Notes under the pieces: generated by a model
The model's input: only the letters and a program-made list of their open reading frames with translations
Database searches by the model: none
Told to the model about the DNA's origin: nothing
Position numbers and translations under genes: made by a program
Shown: positions 25,100-36,212 of the stretch, in pieces
Numbering within the stretch: the stretch's first letter is position 1
Layout: every line of letters begins with the position of its first letter
Assembly (NCBI GenBank): GCA_036346275.1
Contig: CM070723.1
Coordinates: forward strand, 52,282,743-52,346,742
DNA: 64,000 bases
Reading direction: 5' to 3'
DNA from: Otatea glauca
Lineage: Eukaryota; Streptophyta; Magnoliopsida; Poales; Poaceae

Positions 25100-25467
25100 T
25101 AGGGCCGTGAAAAAAAAACACTCAGCTCACCAGCTACTCGAGTTTGGCTTAGTCTATACTTGGTTCGAGCTCCAAACGAGTGGAACTTGAGCTTGATCTT
25201 GAGCTCGTGAGTTAAAAACCGAGCTCAAATAACTCGCGAGGCTAGTAAATTTATAAATTATTTATTAAATATTGCTATATATTAACTCTTTATCGAGTTT
25301 ACTCGAACCGAGCTTAAACATTTTTTATTGTTAAAAATAGTTTATATTGAATTGTTTATTGTTATCGAGCTTATTCAAGCTAAGCTCGAACCTACTTGAA
25401 CTTAAACTGAGCCGAACTCGAGTCTAGGAGTGCAAGCTCATTCGAATTCGGCTCGTTTACAGGTCTA
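25100..25467. mobile_element. small non-autonomous hAT element (GAGCTCG-rich)
   Basis: The termini are TAGGGCCGTGAAAAA and, on the other strand, TAGACCTGTAAACGAGCC. Degenerate 8-bp flanks TTTGAGAT (25092-25099) and TTTGCAAT (25468-25475) match at 6 of 8. Both subterminal regions are full of GAGCT/AGCTC motifs. A related element lies inverted at 55470-55772. Confidence 0.75.
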
Positions 25468-25575
25468 TTTGCAATATATAGTCAATCCTTCCCGAAACAC
25501 GTAGGATTGTTGTACAAATCTCGTAGGAAATCCCACGTCCATGTGTGTATCATGCCGCTTCCTTTTCGCACAATG

Positions 25576-26006
25576 TAATCCCTTTGGTCACAAATAATTA
25601 TCGTTTTAGACATCGCCACAAGGACGGAGCCAGGTCTTAGACCACTTGAGCTATGGCCCGAAGTCTGGCATGGAAAGCCCAATCAAAAACAGTAAATTCT
25701 CTTGTAAAAACTCTTAAAAATCACAAATCGGCCCATTATAGTTGGCCTAGCCAGAGGCTTTGAGCTGGGCTAGCTCTTCCCCCGACACGATCCTCAAAAC
25801 TCAACTTTGACCACTAATTTCTATTGTAATATATTTAAAAAATCTAATAAGATTATAATATTATGAAAGTACGTTTCAAGGCAAATTTACACATACGATT
25901 TCCATGCATCCAATCTAAATATTTAAAAAGATATCAATGGCTAAAGTTTTAAAAGTTTGACTGCACGTATCCTAAACCGACAAATTTTTGTGAACCGTAG
26001 GGAGTA
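25576..26006. mobile_element. Stowaway-like MITE (Tc1/mariner) with inner insertion
   Basis: The ends TAATCCCTTTGGTCACAAAT and ...GTAGGGAGTA, plus inner phrases such as ATCGTTTTAGACAT, CTTTGACCACTAATT and AAAGTTTGACTGCA, match a very common grass MITE family with TA targets. An unrelated block of about 170 bp (25622-25795), containing ATGGCCCGAAGTCTGG, interrupts the left part. Confidence 0.7.
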
Positions 26007-27074
26007 ACTTGAAATCCAGGCTTCTCTGTCTAAAGAAAACTGAAAATGAAGCGATGCATCATAAGAGAAAAAAAATGTTCATGTGTAAATTTTGAGCACC
26101 ACAAATATCAACTACTGGATTATGTAATGGGAGCATGGCTGAGCGTGTGTACCCATAATTTTTCTGGATTAAAATACTGGATTCCGATCTGATCTATTGG
26201 CGATTTGATCGTGTAGATCGAGAGGCTTAGCAAGTTCATATTGGCAGTTGAGACGACACTAACGACACCAACCATGTGGCTTTTAATTGCGAGTATATAG
26301 AATATGCGTCAAATAGATACTTTTGACTCCTAATTTTTCTCTCCTTTTCTCGAAGATAAAACAATTGTAAGATGGTGAAAATAAACACCTTATCTATACC
26401 CCTTTATAATGCACCTAAGCATTCTTTTCTACGTCCACCTCAAATAACATGCACCCAGCGAAACGTTCTCAGAAACTTGCCTCCATCAAAATTAACCTCT
26501 CAGATCTTTACTCAGCTTTACTCACCCACATCCGATGGCCATTGTTTAATGTGTCTAACTCATCCCTGTGGTCCATAACAGATCTCCCCCTACCTCCAGC
26601 ATCATCTCAAGGAAAAGGAAACAAATATTCTGGAATTAAGAAAAAGGAAACAAACGTTCTAGAAAAGGAAAAGACCATATATTACGTGCTGGGAAAAAAA
26701 ACCCGGAAGACAAAACACTATACTAATCATGAAGTGAGAGTTCACAATCATTCTTGGTAGTATAAAGAGGAAACAAACTTTGAAATTTAACAGTGACGCA
26801 TACTACCATACTCAAAAGTCAGGACATGCTAAAAACGCAGAAATTTTATAGGAATCTTACGATACTCGGTTTATTTACGGGAACAGGACAATTTTGCCAC
26901 GTCCCAAACGGGGTCTCATGTGGACAACAAGATTTGCACGGCGAAGCTGGAAAAGCAACAAAAAGGGAAGCTGAGCAGTACGGCTTACCTAAATTTACTA
27001 CGAGAACACCTGAACCTGTTGGAAGGTTAGTTGCAGTGCCAGCTCCGCAGCCTTTACAGATCACGAAGACCGGT
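26007..27074. repeat. intergenic with dispersed repeat copy A (about 26385-26700)
   Basis: The part 26385-26700 is collinear with 52195-52430 and 52870-53010: shared phrases include TATAATGCACCTAAGC, TCACCCACATCCGATGGCC and GAAACAAACGT followed by a CATTACGT-like motif. The repeat class is unknown; no termini were found. The rest of the stretch holds nothing recognised. Confidence 0.55.
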
Positions 27075-27521
27075 TAGAGTTAACAATACCGTTTTGATCT
27101 CGAATTTTGACGAACTAGCGGTATCAAAATTTGAGAAAAACCAAACGGTTTTGAAAGTAAAATAAATTTGAAATCTGGTCAAACCACGGAGCGAAATTCG
27201 AACAAAAAGGTCGAAAACCGCTCAAAATGGTGAATTTTGAGCGTTTTTCAGCAAAAATCGGCGACAGGTTGAAAAATTGGGGGATCGAGAAAATTGCAAA
27301 AAATATTGTAAAATTCCAAACTTCATTTTTTTTCAAAAAAATATTCACACCAGATATCATAAAGCTATTAATACTAATTTTAGGGAACTTTTGGTTAAAT
27401 TTTTCAAATTTTTCAAAATTTTTTAATTTGAATTTGAGCGGTAAACTGAACGAAATCCTTTTCCAAACCGGAGGAACCGTACGAGCGAATTTCACAAATT
27501 TCAATGAAAAGTGAAACCCTG
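27075..27521. mobile_element. probable hAT-type MITE
   Basis: Starts TAGAGTTAACAATACCG and ends ...GTGAAACCCTG, the same style as the element at 33493-34506, with AAACGG/CCGGT and AAATTTCG-like motifs. The 8-bp flanks do not match, so the boundaries are tentative. Confidence 0.5.
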
Positions 27522-28145
27522 GATGTAGTGGCATCAGGTGAAAGAAGAGACTGCGAGGTATGTGCCTAAAAGTGATGCTAGGAATCTCTTCATTTTTGTC
27601 ATATTTCCAATGGTGCATCCTTAACCTGCTAAGTTCAGTTGCATGTCCCGAACAGCAGTGGAAAAGACAGCGATGAATGGGCAGGAAATCTTGATTTGTT
27701 ACTAAACTGAACCTCTTTTTTTTCTGAGACACTGCTGCAGATGCTTTGGAAGAGACCAGGTAAGCGTGCCTATTATAAAGCAGCAATCATGCTAGTTGAT
27801 AGGATTAGCACATCCTTACCCCTACAGAAAGTGAGGCCAGAGGGAGATCCTGCTAGCCTTTGCTCTTATGGAGCAAATGCTGCCTTAGGCCATCACAGTT
27901 ATAACATGTATGAAGCAAGGAGAAGTACCCTTAGAAACATCTTAACAACTCATCATGTAAAATGGACAGGGATAGCTGGTAGAGCTAGCTACACACTAAA
28001 AAATGTGTGCTTCATTTTATTCACAATGTGAAGCACAAGCTTATGAGTAAGATTGGCAATTTTATATTGTGAAGAGAAATCATCCATTTATCTGTTCTGT
28101 TTTTTTCATCTAGCAGAAAACAATCACAATCCACGATGTTGTAAA
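27522..28145 (-). other. 3' flank of the ferredoxin reductase pseudogene
   Basis: Lies directly downstream of the pseudogene stop codon and probably includes its former 3' untranslated region. No other feature was supported. Confidence 0.4.
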
Positions 28146-28191
28146 CTAGTAAACCTCCACGTGACATTGCTTGTTCTTTTTGAACTGTGAC

Positions 28192-29393
28192 CAAGGTTAA
28201 AAATTTCGGCGAGATCTCGGATTTCGGCCGGTGGCGAAATTCAAAATCCCGACCAGATTTTAAAAAAATCAAATTGCTACAATAATTTTAGAAATTTTAG
28301 CAAAATTTTAACCCTTTTTTTTACTGTATTTGGCCCAATAACCTTTAAGAATGTCATCTCCATGAAAATTTGTTGAAAAACCAAATTTTTAGATGTTTTT
28401 AAATTTCAGTAGAAACACTGTTACATTTTTATAAAATTTTATAAGCTTGATAATGCTCTAAAAAATTTATGGTACTATCCTTAGTAGTCTAGGATAATAT
28501 ATAAATTTTTTGAAATAATTAAACTTCATTTGTTATATTTAAAAATTAAAAAACAGAATAAACATAATTGAGACAATAACTATGTCATAATTTTATAAAT
28601 TCGCTTGAATGCGATCATGATCCAAAATTTTTAAGAGAGCTTAATGATTGCCTCATAACTCTTTTATAAAAGTTTCAAAAAATGTAAACTTTTTTTGGTT
28701 ACTTAATCAAATCTATGTAAGCAATACATGTAGCACCGTAAGGCTTTTATCAAGACAGTAGGACTGCCATAATTTTTGAAAATTCTTCAAGCTTGATTAT
28801 GATCTAAAAAATTTATGGTAATATTAGTGATGCATCAGTACCATTTAAAAAAAATTCAAAATTTTCTAACGTGGTTTGAACTGTTTTTCATTCGATCGAA
28901 TTTTACCGGTCAACCTTCACTAGCACTGTCCGAATTTTTTAGAATTCCTCAGGCTTGATCATTATTTGAAAATTTTATGAGAATATTATTAATGTGTAAG
29001 TACCATCCAAATTTTTTCAAAATCTTCTAACGTGGTTTGCACCATTTTCTATTCGGTTGAAATTTACCGATCAACTTTTTTATGAGGACAGTAGCACTGT
29101 CAGAAGTTTTAAAAATTCCTCAGACTTGATCATGATCTGAAATTTTCATGGGAACATTAGTGACGTGTTAGGACTCTCCACAAAAAATTTTAACATCATT
29201 TCAACTATTTTTCACTCGATTGAATTTCGTTGAGATTTTGACAATTTCGGTCGAAATTCAATTAAAAAATTCTTGATTTCACATTTTCTTTTTACATTTT
29301 GACCAGATTTCTTTCGAATTTCCAAGATTTCACCAAAATTTCAGATTTCGCCCGCCTCTGAGATGTAAACCGAAACCGAGATTTTAAACCTTG
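28192..29393. mobile_element. hAT element inserted near the end of the FNR coding sequence
   Basis: The termini are CAAGGTTAAAAATTTCGG and, on the other strand, CAAGGTTTAAAATCTCGG, fitting the hAT YARNG start. The 8-bp flanks are ACTGTGAC (28184-28191) and GCTGTGAC (29394-29401), 7 of 8 identical. The undisturbed target can be read from the reductase codons for Leu-Ser-Gln. The interior is AT-rich with repeated blocks of the type GGTTTGAAC...GAATTT..CGGTCAA and has no transposase. A related tail ends at 36212. Confidence 0.88.
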
Positions 29394-29592
29394 GCTGTGA
29401 CAGCTTCTAGTCCCAAATCTAACCTCTTTGCTCAGCTACTCTGTTTGAATCCCCGGCATCATCCCCTTCAAACCGCAGAGTAGATGTGAGAACCGCCATC
29501 CAAAAGCTTGAAAATTTTTATCATTGTACTCCTCAATCCTATCCTGCACGTACATCTTGCCACCACTCTTTGTTCTTCTGCTCCCTACTTAG

Positions 29593-30964
29593 TAGGAGTG
29601 CAATCGGATCGGATAATTTTCGACCGATCGACCAGATGTATTCGGATCTGATTCGGATAATTTTTTCGGATAGTTCTCGTATTCGGTATGAGTTTCGGAT
29701 ACTTTGTTTCGGATTCGACTTCGGATTCGGAAGATCACTATCTGTCGGATCGGGATATTCCAAACCTTTTCTCGGATATATCCGGTCAGTTTTTTTCAGA
29801 TATCCAACTAAGCCTTACTGGTCATTCAGTTAACCACTCTCCAGTGATCCAGTCTCCACTCCTCGTCTCCCATGACCATTGAGCAGCCTAGGCACCCAGT
29901 ACCCTAGCCTGTCCCGCTGCCGCCCAGTGCCCTCCGCCCGTCTCGTCGCTGCCCGATGCCTGTCTCGCCGCCGCCCGTCTCGCCTCCCAGCACCCTCCGT
30001 CCTCCACCCATCTCGCCTCCTGCCGCCCTCGGCCCGCCCCGGTGCCCTCCGCGGCTGAGTCCCACCATCCTTCGCTCCCCTGGATCCAGCTTGACGGTCG
30101 TCGCCTCTAAGCAATATGCTTTACATCCCTATGGCTTAGCTAGCTGAGGCCATGGCGCGAGGAGGGGTCGCACCGCGGTGTCCTAGCCGAGGCACGCGGA
30201 GCTGCGACGGCCGGGGGCAACACGCCAACGATGCTCCCGACGCACAGCGGCTGAGGCCAGTGAAGGGAGGAATGAGAAGGGCCGGCACAGGAAGGCCACG
30301 GGGAGCAGCATAGGAAGGCTGTAGGTGTCAGCGCTAGGAGGCCGCAAGAGCTGGGGCGGGGATCGACGCAGGGAGGCCGCAATGGCCGGCGTAGCCGCAT
30401 AGAGAGGCTGTGCCTGGGGTTGGTGCCGGGAAGGAGGAAGAAAGAAGAAAGGGATGAGGAGAAATGGTGTTCGGCCAGGGAAGAGAAAGGGAAGAAAGGA
30501 AAGGAGAAAAAGAGAAAGAAAGAAAAGGAAAGGAAGGAAAGGAGAAAAAGAAAAGAAAGGAAGAAAAGGAGAAAAAAAAGGGAGTGGAGTCAAATTTTTG
30601 GTGACGAACTCGATTTTTGGCGGTGGATTTGCAACTTTGTTGGACTACTTGATAAAATAACTTATTAAATTGCGATAATTATGTTGCATTTGAACTCATA
30701 CGATTGATTAATTATTGTTATATGTGTACTTTATACGGTATCTATTTTTACGCGATATCTGACAAAAAATATCCGGTACCGTATCGATTCCGTTCTGTAT
30801 TCGCTTCGAATCCGTGACCGATATTATTCGCGTCGTATTCGTATCCGACACTATCCGTATCCGTATCTGTCACTATCCGTATCCAACTCTGAATCCGACA
30901 AAAAATATAGTTTAGGATACGGAAAGAGCGATATCCGATCGAATCCGAGCTGATTACACCCCTA
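29593..30964. mobile_element. hAT element inserted in the last FNR exon
   Basis: The termini are TAGGAGTGCAATCGGATCGG and, on the other strand, TAGGGGTGTAATCAGCTCGG. The flanks CTACTTAG (29585-29592) and CTGCTGAG (30965-30972) agree at 6 of 8, and both are readable as the reductase codons for Leu-Ser-Arg, so they are a true duplication. The subterminal parts are dense in TCGGAT/ATCCG motifs. The centre has a GC-rich block (29885-30420) and a strongly purine-biased block (30425-30590). No transposase. Confidence 0.88.
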
Positions 30965-31766
30965 CTGCTGAGTGCTTTGTCATACCTGCAAGGTCAACAA
31001 AACTCGAGTCAGTTCACACAAGAATCAGCCAGCTTTACTTCAGTCAAGACATCAAACACAACCAGCCTGTAGCGTTCTGCACTGCAGGAGTAAATGACCA
31101 CAATTGTCCAATCAACAACGAGCTGGACTGTAGCTTTCTCAACTATATCATTGAAAGAAGACTAAAATAAGAGGTTAGGCATGATCAAGTCTTGAAACCA
31201 GAAATTCCCTGGATACTGCTGAAGGTAGTTTGTGAACTCTTCATCATAGAGAAGGCTGTCAGTGCTGGCAACAACAAGGAAGAGCCATGCGAGACCACCA
31301 AACTTGAAAGTTGGGACATCTTCGATGAACATACGACGTAGGTAGCCACGGAAGGAAGCGACATCAGTGCCAGTAGCGATCATGATATGAGTTGCATTTG
31401 GATCATCCTCAGGTAGAAGCATTATTTTGCCTGAGGGGCCTGAGCATGAAGGGAAATTATTATGAGATGCTTAAGGATGCAACATCCACTGTATGCCATG
31501 AGTTATAAAACTAAGTCTATAACCTATGCATTGAAAACAAAACAAGAACTAGGCAGAACAAAAAGCAAAATAAAACATAGCCATAATATTGAAGTGGGCA
31601 TCTATTCTTCAGTGTGTTCCCTCCTTTTTCCCAACTACATATTTTAACACCTTACACCCAAAGAATTCAGAAATAAGATTGCATCACGTATGAAATTGAA
31701 GGACCGAAAAAACGACTAGAGGAGGATAGGAGCCAAATGAAAATTTCCATCCAAAAATACTCAAGC

Positions 31767-31906
31767 CTCTTTTCTAAAAGAGCCAACCAAAAAACTCAGC
31801 TAGTCCAACATTGGACAAAAGAGCAGAACTTCCAAAGCCTCTTTTGTAAAAGAGCAAACTAAAGGCTCAGCCAGTCTAGCACTGAATAAAGGAGCAGAAT
31901 TCCCAA
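31767..31906. repeat. diverged ~70-bp tandem duplication
   Basis: Two adjacent units begin GCCTCTTTT(C/G)TAAAAGAGC and end AGAGCAGAA or GGAGCAGAA followed by TTCC, with moderate divergence. It lies in the FNR pseudogene intron, immediately left of a larger tandem duplication. Confidence 0.65.
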
Positions 31907-32338
31907 GAACAGTAAAATCGAGATGAACAGAAAAATCAGCACAATATCAAAATCAAGAATCATTCTAACTTTTGATTGACTGATCCAAATCCTGTGAAAC
32001 TTTGTGTGCACCTTCCTATGGATGTTATGAACCTATTCCAACCATCAATCGTAAATATTGATGTGAAAGTTCTGACCTTTTTCAGTTTGAAGGAAGGTGA
32101 CACTAAGACAGGGAAAAACTCAGAACAGTAAAATCGAGATGAACAGAAAAATCAGCACAATATCAAAATCAAGAATCATTCTAACTTTTGATTGACTGAT
32201 CCAAATCCTGTGAAACTTTGTGTGCACCTTCCTATGGATGTTATGAACCTATTCCAACCATCAATCGTAAATATTGATGTGAAAGTTCTGACCTTTTTCA
32301 GTTTGAAGGAAGGTGACACTAAGACAGAGAAAAACTTA
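31907..32338. repeat. near-perfect 216-bp tandem duplication
   Basis: Copy 1 (31907-32122) and copy 2 (32123-32338) both start GAACAGTAAAATCGAG and appear identical except for a couple of bases near the end (AGACAGGG against AGACAGAG). It lies in the FNR pseudogene intron. Such identity suggests a recent duplication or an assembly artefact. Confidence 0.9.
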
Positions 32339-32770
32339 CAAACTTCACCTTGAGCTTGTTTGTGAGAATTTAATAATTAAGATGATTTTAGATGATCTTC
32401 TACATGTTGATCTTCCACTTTTGGGAGACCAACTTTGCCAGTCAAAGATGACCAAAAACAAGAATAAACAATCGGCTCTACCACTGTAACCAGTCTTCTA
32501 CAGGTTTGAACCAGACTAAAGAATCTTGAGTTATGCTGACCACCCTAGTTCCCAAATAATATCATGAAAAATTACGCTGCGTAAGGAATGATGCAAAACT
32601 GGGCAGGAATCAGCACATACTCCATCTACAAATCAGCACAAGAAAACTTAATTGCATGACTTTGTATGAACTCCTAAACGAGCTGGTTTACCAAATATCA
32701 TTCTGGTAGAGGACCCTGTTGCCACCGAATCATGTTTCCAGGTCAAATAATAGTTACTGCTTGTAAATTT

Positions 32771-33050
32771 TGTTGAGATATAACCATACTATTGGTCCTA
32801 GTTGTTGAGATATATTGGCCCCTTTGTTTCGATAGGCGAATTCCAAAACTACCTTTGAATGGTTATGTGTATAAATATAACACCCATTTGTACGAGAGAA
32901 ACAATCTACAATCAATAAAGAGAAGAGATTGATCTCACTATATCTTGTGTTCATCTATTGCAATTGTTCTTCGTCTATTCTTGATTGGCATTGGAATTGA
33001 TGTACGACGATCGTCATCATTTTAGAACAAATCTAACTAACAAGACCATG
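32771..33050 (+). mobile_element. possible solo LTR of a copia-type element
   Basis: Contains TGTTGAGATATA twice (about 32772 and 32800), then a TATAAATATAAC promoter-like string and CAATAAAGAG, an arrangement typical of short Ty1/copia LTRs. No second LTR, primer-binding site or target duplication was found, so the boundaries are approximate. Confidence 0.4.
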
Positions 33051-33492
33051 CGTATCACTTTAGCTTGAAGAGTGCTGTTGCTACTGATCTCCCAAAAAGA
33101 GAGGAGCAGAGGTTTGAAACTTCTCGTGCTTTCTACAGTGCCGACGCACTATTCTACAGTGCCGACGCGGATCGAACCACGAGATTCCTCAACGGAACCC
33201 CCGAAGGGGAACAAATCTAGCGTGAGGAAGCATCAAACGATCCAAGCCACGCACCTTGAGCGAAGAACTCCTCGAGCAACCGTCCGAACCGACCGGCACC
33301 GCGACAGCCACCTACAGGGCACCAAAGCGCAGCAAGAACAGCCGGGAAGTCGCGGGGCGGGTGTGAGCACGTACCTGGTCTCTGAGGGCGGAAGCCATGG
33401 CCGATCGATCGCGAGGAGGGGAGGGGTTATCTAGGGTTTTGATCTGTGGAAGCGACGGGAAGGAAAGAGACGGGTATGGCGGCAGTTCGGAC

Positions 33493-34506
33493 CAGGGTTA
33501 TCGCGTTTTTGGACCGTATCAAACCGGTCGATAAACCTTCAATTCAAATTCAAAAATTTTGAAAATTTTGAAAAAAAAATCTCTAAAAGTTTACTAAAAT
33601 TATCATTAATATCTTTTTTATATTTGGTATGAAAAATTGTTGAAAAACCGAATTTGTGAGACGTTTTTTAGCAAAACCGAATAAAGGTAATAGAAAAGGG
33701 AAAAAAGAAAAACTTTCATGTATATGGATACGTATACATTCTAATTGTATATTTCAGATGCAATAATATAATTTACGGAATCAAAATCATGCCTTTGTTT
33801 CTAATAAATGAACAGAGATAAAATAGCTAGGCTATATTTTTTTTAATATAAATGTGGTACCAGATGTGATAAAAGAATCGGTTGTTATTAATACTATAAA
33901 GTGGTCATTAATACTCAACAATATCAAGCAGAGCATTGAACAAAAAGTAATTATTAATGCTAGAAAAGTGGTCATTGTTCTTTCATAATTAATGATAGCA
34001 TACTATTCCGTTGTTAAAAAAATTGCACATGGTCGTTAGTACTATTAACCGTGGAGCCTTTAACGACGACTAACAACATAATTTTATGGTTGTTAGTGAC
34101 TTTTAATGACTACATCTCGTGTTGTTAATAATTGTTTTCCCAGTAGTGTCAACTATTCATCGAATATTCCTTGATTGTCCTACAAATACCCTAGCCTTTT
34201 ATCATGTCATCATAAAATAGAGCTTTAGTATAAGATGTCATTGTTTTGAGTTCTCACACTACTTTTACTTGAATATCCAGTTTCTGCAATTTTTTTCCAA
34301 TTTTTCTTTTTTTTTTCTAATTTCCGCTGAGTGTGCTGATTTTCGATGTAAACCAGTAAAACCTGTCGGTTTTTAATTTATTTCGCCGTTGTTTGACCGC
34401 CGAGTTCAAAAAGTTTGACTTTGCAATTTGTGTAGTTTCTATCGATTTTCGACAAAAATCGATATCGCCGGGGATTTCTGAGCTTGGTTTAGTAATGTAA
34501 ACCCTG
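33493..34506. mobile_element. hAT-type element just upstream of the FNR pseudogene
   Basis: The ends are CAGGGTTATCGCG and, on the other strand, CAGGGTTTACATTAC. The 8-bp flanks GTTCGGAC (33485-33492) and GTTCAGAC (34507-34514) match at 7 of 8. It lies about 95 bp upstream of the FNR start codon, in the former promoter. Its interior carries a CACTA-like terminus. Confidence 0.82.
33870..34148 (-). mobile_element. CACTA (En/Spm) terminus nested in the hAT element
   Basis: Read on the minus strand from 34148 it starts CACTACTGGGAAAAC, the usual CACTA terminus, followed by repeated GTTGTTA(A/G)T and GTGGTCATTA-type subterminal motifs. The opposite terminus was not identified, so only one end is supported. 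Confidence 0.6.
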
Positions 34507-34514
34507 GTTCAGAC

Positions 34515-36056
34515 AAGGCCTTTGTCGGTTTCTTGTGTTCTGTACTGGTTTCTTGTGTTCTGTACGCCACTAGTGATTATTAGAATTTAACTGAATTCCT
34601 CTCAAGACAGAATTAAGGTCAATAGATTTTAAATTGCTCTTTCTGGTTGAAGGTTTGAAGCTGCTTATACTTGAGATGTTTAATTCTGTTTTTAAAAAAC
34701 GAAATCAGAAATGAAAATGGTATAGAAGACATGCTTAAGATTTGTCAGCCAGAAAAACAATGCAGCCTCCATCATTACATGGTCTTCAACATGCGCAAGA
34801 CGTGTTCAGGAAAACAGATACTAAAAGTTTACAAATATTAAAGCATTAAGAAAAGATAGATAGTAGTTAGCTTTCGCATACTTTAAGATTTATGCAACTT
34901 ATATTGAGGGGTGGTGCAAAGAATCACCTCTCGCCTAGTAATTGTCCTAAAAAAACAAAAACTTTCAAATTGCTACAGTGATTTTGGTGTAATGTTAACA
35001 AGATTTCGCTGAAATTTCGCCTTTTTGGACTGAGATGATCACAAATTCGACCGGATTTCATGTTTCTAGGACCTGATTTCGCGCCAATTTTTTTGGCAAA
35101 TTGTAATGCCTTTTTCTGAGGAATGTATGTGAAAATTTTGTAAAAAAACATACATATACAAATTATGTAAAAGACATTGATTTGAGTTGGAGAGGGTATA
35201 ATGGCAGTCGGCACATCTAGCAACAATACTTAGACATGAAGGATAAGTCTACGAATAAGGAAAATACAAATATAAACTTAATTTAAGTTCACATGCACCT
35301 ATATAAGCTTCAAGAAGTGCACGTGCACATTTTAACATCATCGGTGTTTCACAACCACATGTGCCTCATGTTATAGCTCAATTCGCAAATAGGGTATCAC
35401 AATGTGCCATATAAATTTGCTATGTAGGTAAATTTTAATGACTGTTTAGTGTTCAGCTAGAGGAAGCAGAGGAATTGACAATCATTGTGCCCTTTGTGCC
35501 AATGGTGATATACGTGCTATAATGGACAAATGGAATGATATGGTTGCGTCATGCTTGTAAATTTGCAATAGTAGTTTGATGCAAATTCATTTCTTATTAT
35601 TTGTCGACTCTATTTCTACACGGAGTCCTTTATTCACGGATAAACAAACATGATCAGAAAAGAAAAGAGAACAATTCCATAGTAGGATAGGAAGTGAATT
35701 GGTTCTGCGATCTCCAGTTCTCCACTACATGTTGCCCACTATAAGCAAGTAATAGGTGGTGATCTTACTACTAGTTAGTTAGTCCAAGTGAGAGAGAGTC
35801 ACGAGTGTTTCTACCCACACTAAAAGTTCCTTAGCTCTTAGCTCCATTTGGAACGACCAAGCGGAGCATCTTGTTAGAAAATTTTCAAGCAAGTGCACTA
35901 TTTCCTGCAAAAATCATGTAAAGTTTCTGCTTCTTCGGATAGATTCTTAGTTTTATGTGCAAATACTAGCATTTTGCATTCAAACGGATAAAAAATGTAG
36001 ATAAATGCTTGCATGATTTTTTTAATATTTTTTTTAGCTTTGGGAGGCCATTTCAC
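34515..36056. other. intergenic, remnants only
   Basis: A 20-bp tandem duplicate (GGTTTCTTGTGTTCTGTAC) lies near 34529-34570. The part 34960-35110 shares phrases with the hAT interior at 28270-28310 (TCAAATTGCTACA) and may be an old fragment. Nothing coding was supported. Confidence 0.4.
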
Positions 36057-36212
36057 ATAGGGTTGAAAATGGTCGAAATTTCGGTTTTGCCGACATAAAA
36101 AATACCGGATTTAAAATTTGGCTTTCGAATTTCGGCCAAAATTCCAAAATCTCACCAAATTTTCAGATTTCTACTGCTCCCTAGTGGTCTGAAAATGAAA
36201 TTTGTAACCTTG
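36057..36212. mobile_element. hAT fragment, right end only
   Basis: Ends TTTGTAACCTTG, like the right end of the element at 28192-29393, and carries TCGAAATTTCGG and ATTTCGGCCAAAATT motifs. No matching left end or target duplication was identified. Confidence 0.5.

Larger units (their letters stand above)
28146..33398 (-). pseudogene. FNR: root-type ferredoxin-NADP(+) reductase, broken and partly deleted
   Basis: The living enzyme is a plastid FAD protein that moves electrons between NADPH and ferredoxin. Surviving parts: exon 1 at 33398-33375 (MASALRDQ, good donor); a catalytic exon at 31439-31199 (GKIMLLPEDDPNATH, RRMF, GGLAWLFL, LLYDEEFTNYLQQYP) with intact acceptor and phases; and the last exon from 30985 (YDKALS) to the stop at 28148-28146 (ending KKNKQ-HVEVY). 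Exons between the first and catalytic ones are not found. In the catalytic exon the conserved GTGVAPFR reads GTDVASFR. The last exon has frameshifts, a lost segment after MMPGIQ, in-frame stops, and two hAT elements (29593-30964 and 28192-29393) sitting in codons. The fragment 31162-31422 is open only because this exon is undamaged. Non-functional. Confidence 0.9.

Noticed and set aside
24600..25121. 173-codon minus-strand open frame in GC-rich DNA
   Set aside because: Proline/arginine-rich composition with no motif; it coincides with the GC-rich promoter and leader of the WAP gene.
33072..33434. 120-codon plus-strand open frame
   Set aside because: It is antisense to the FNR pseudogene exon 1, leader and first intron, and shows no family resemblance.
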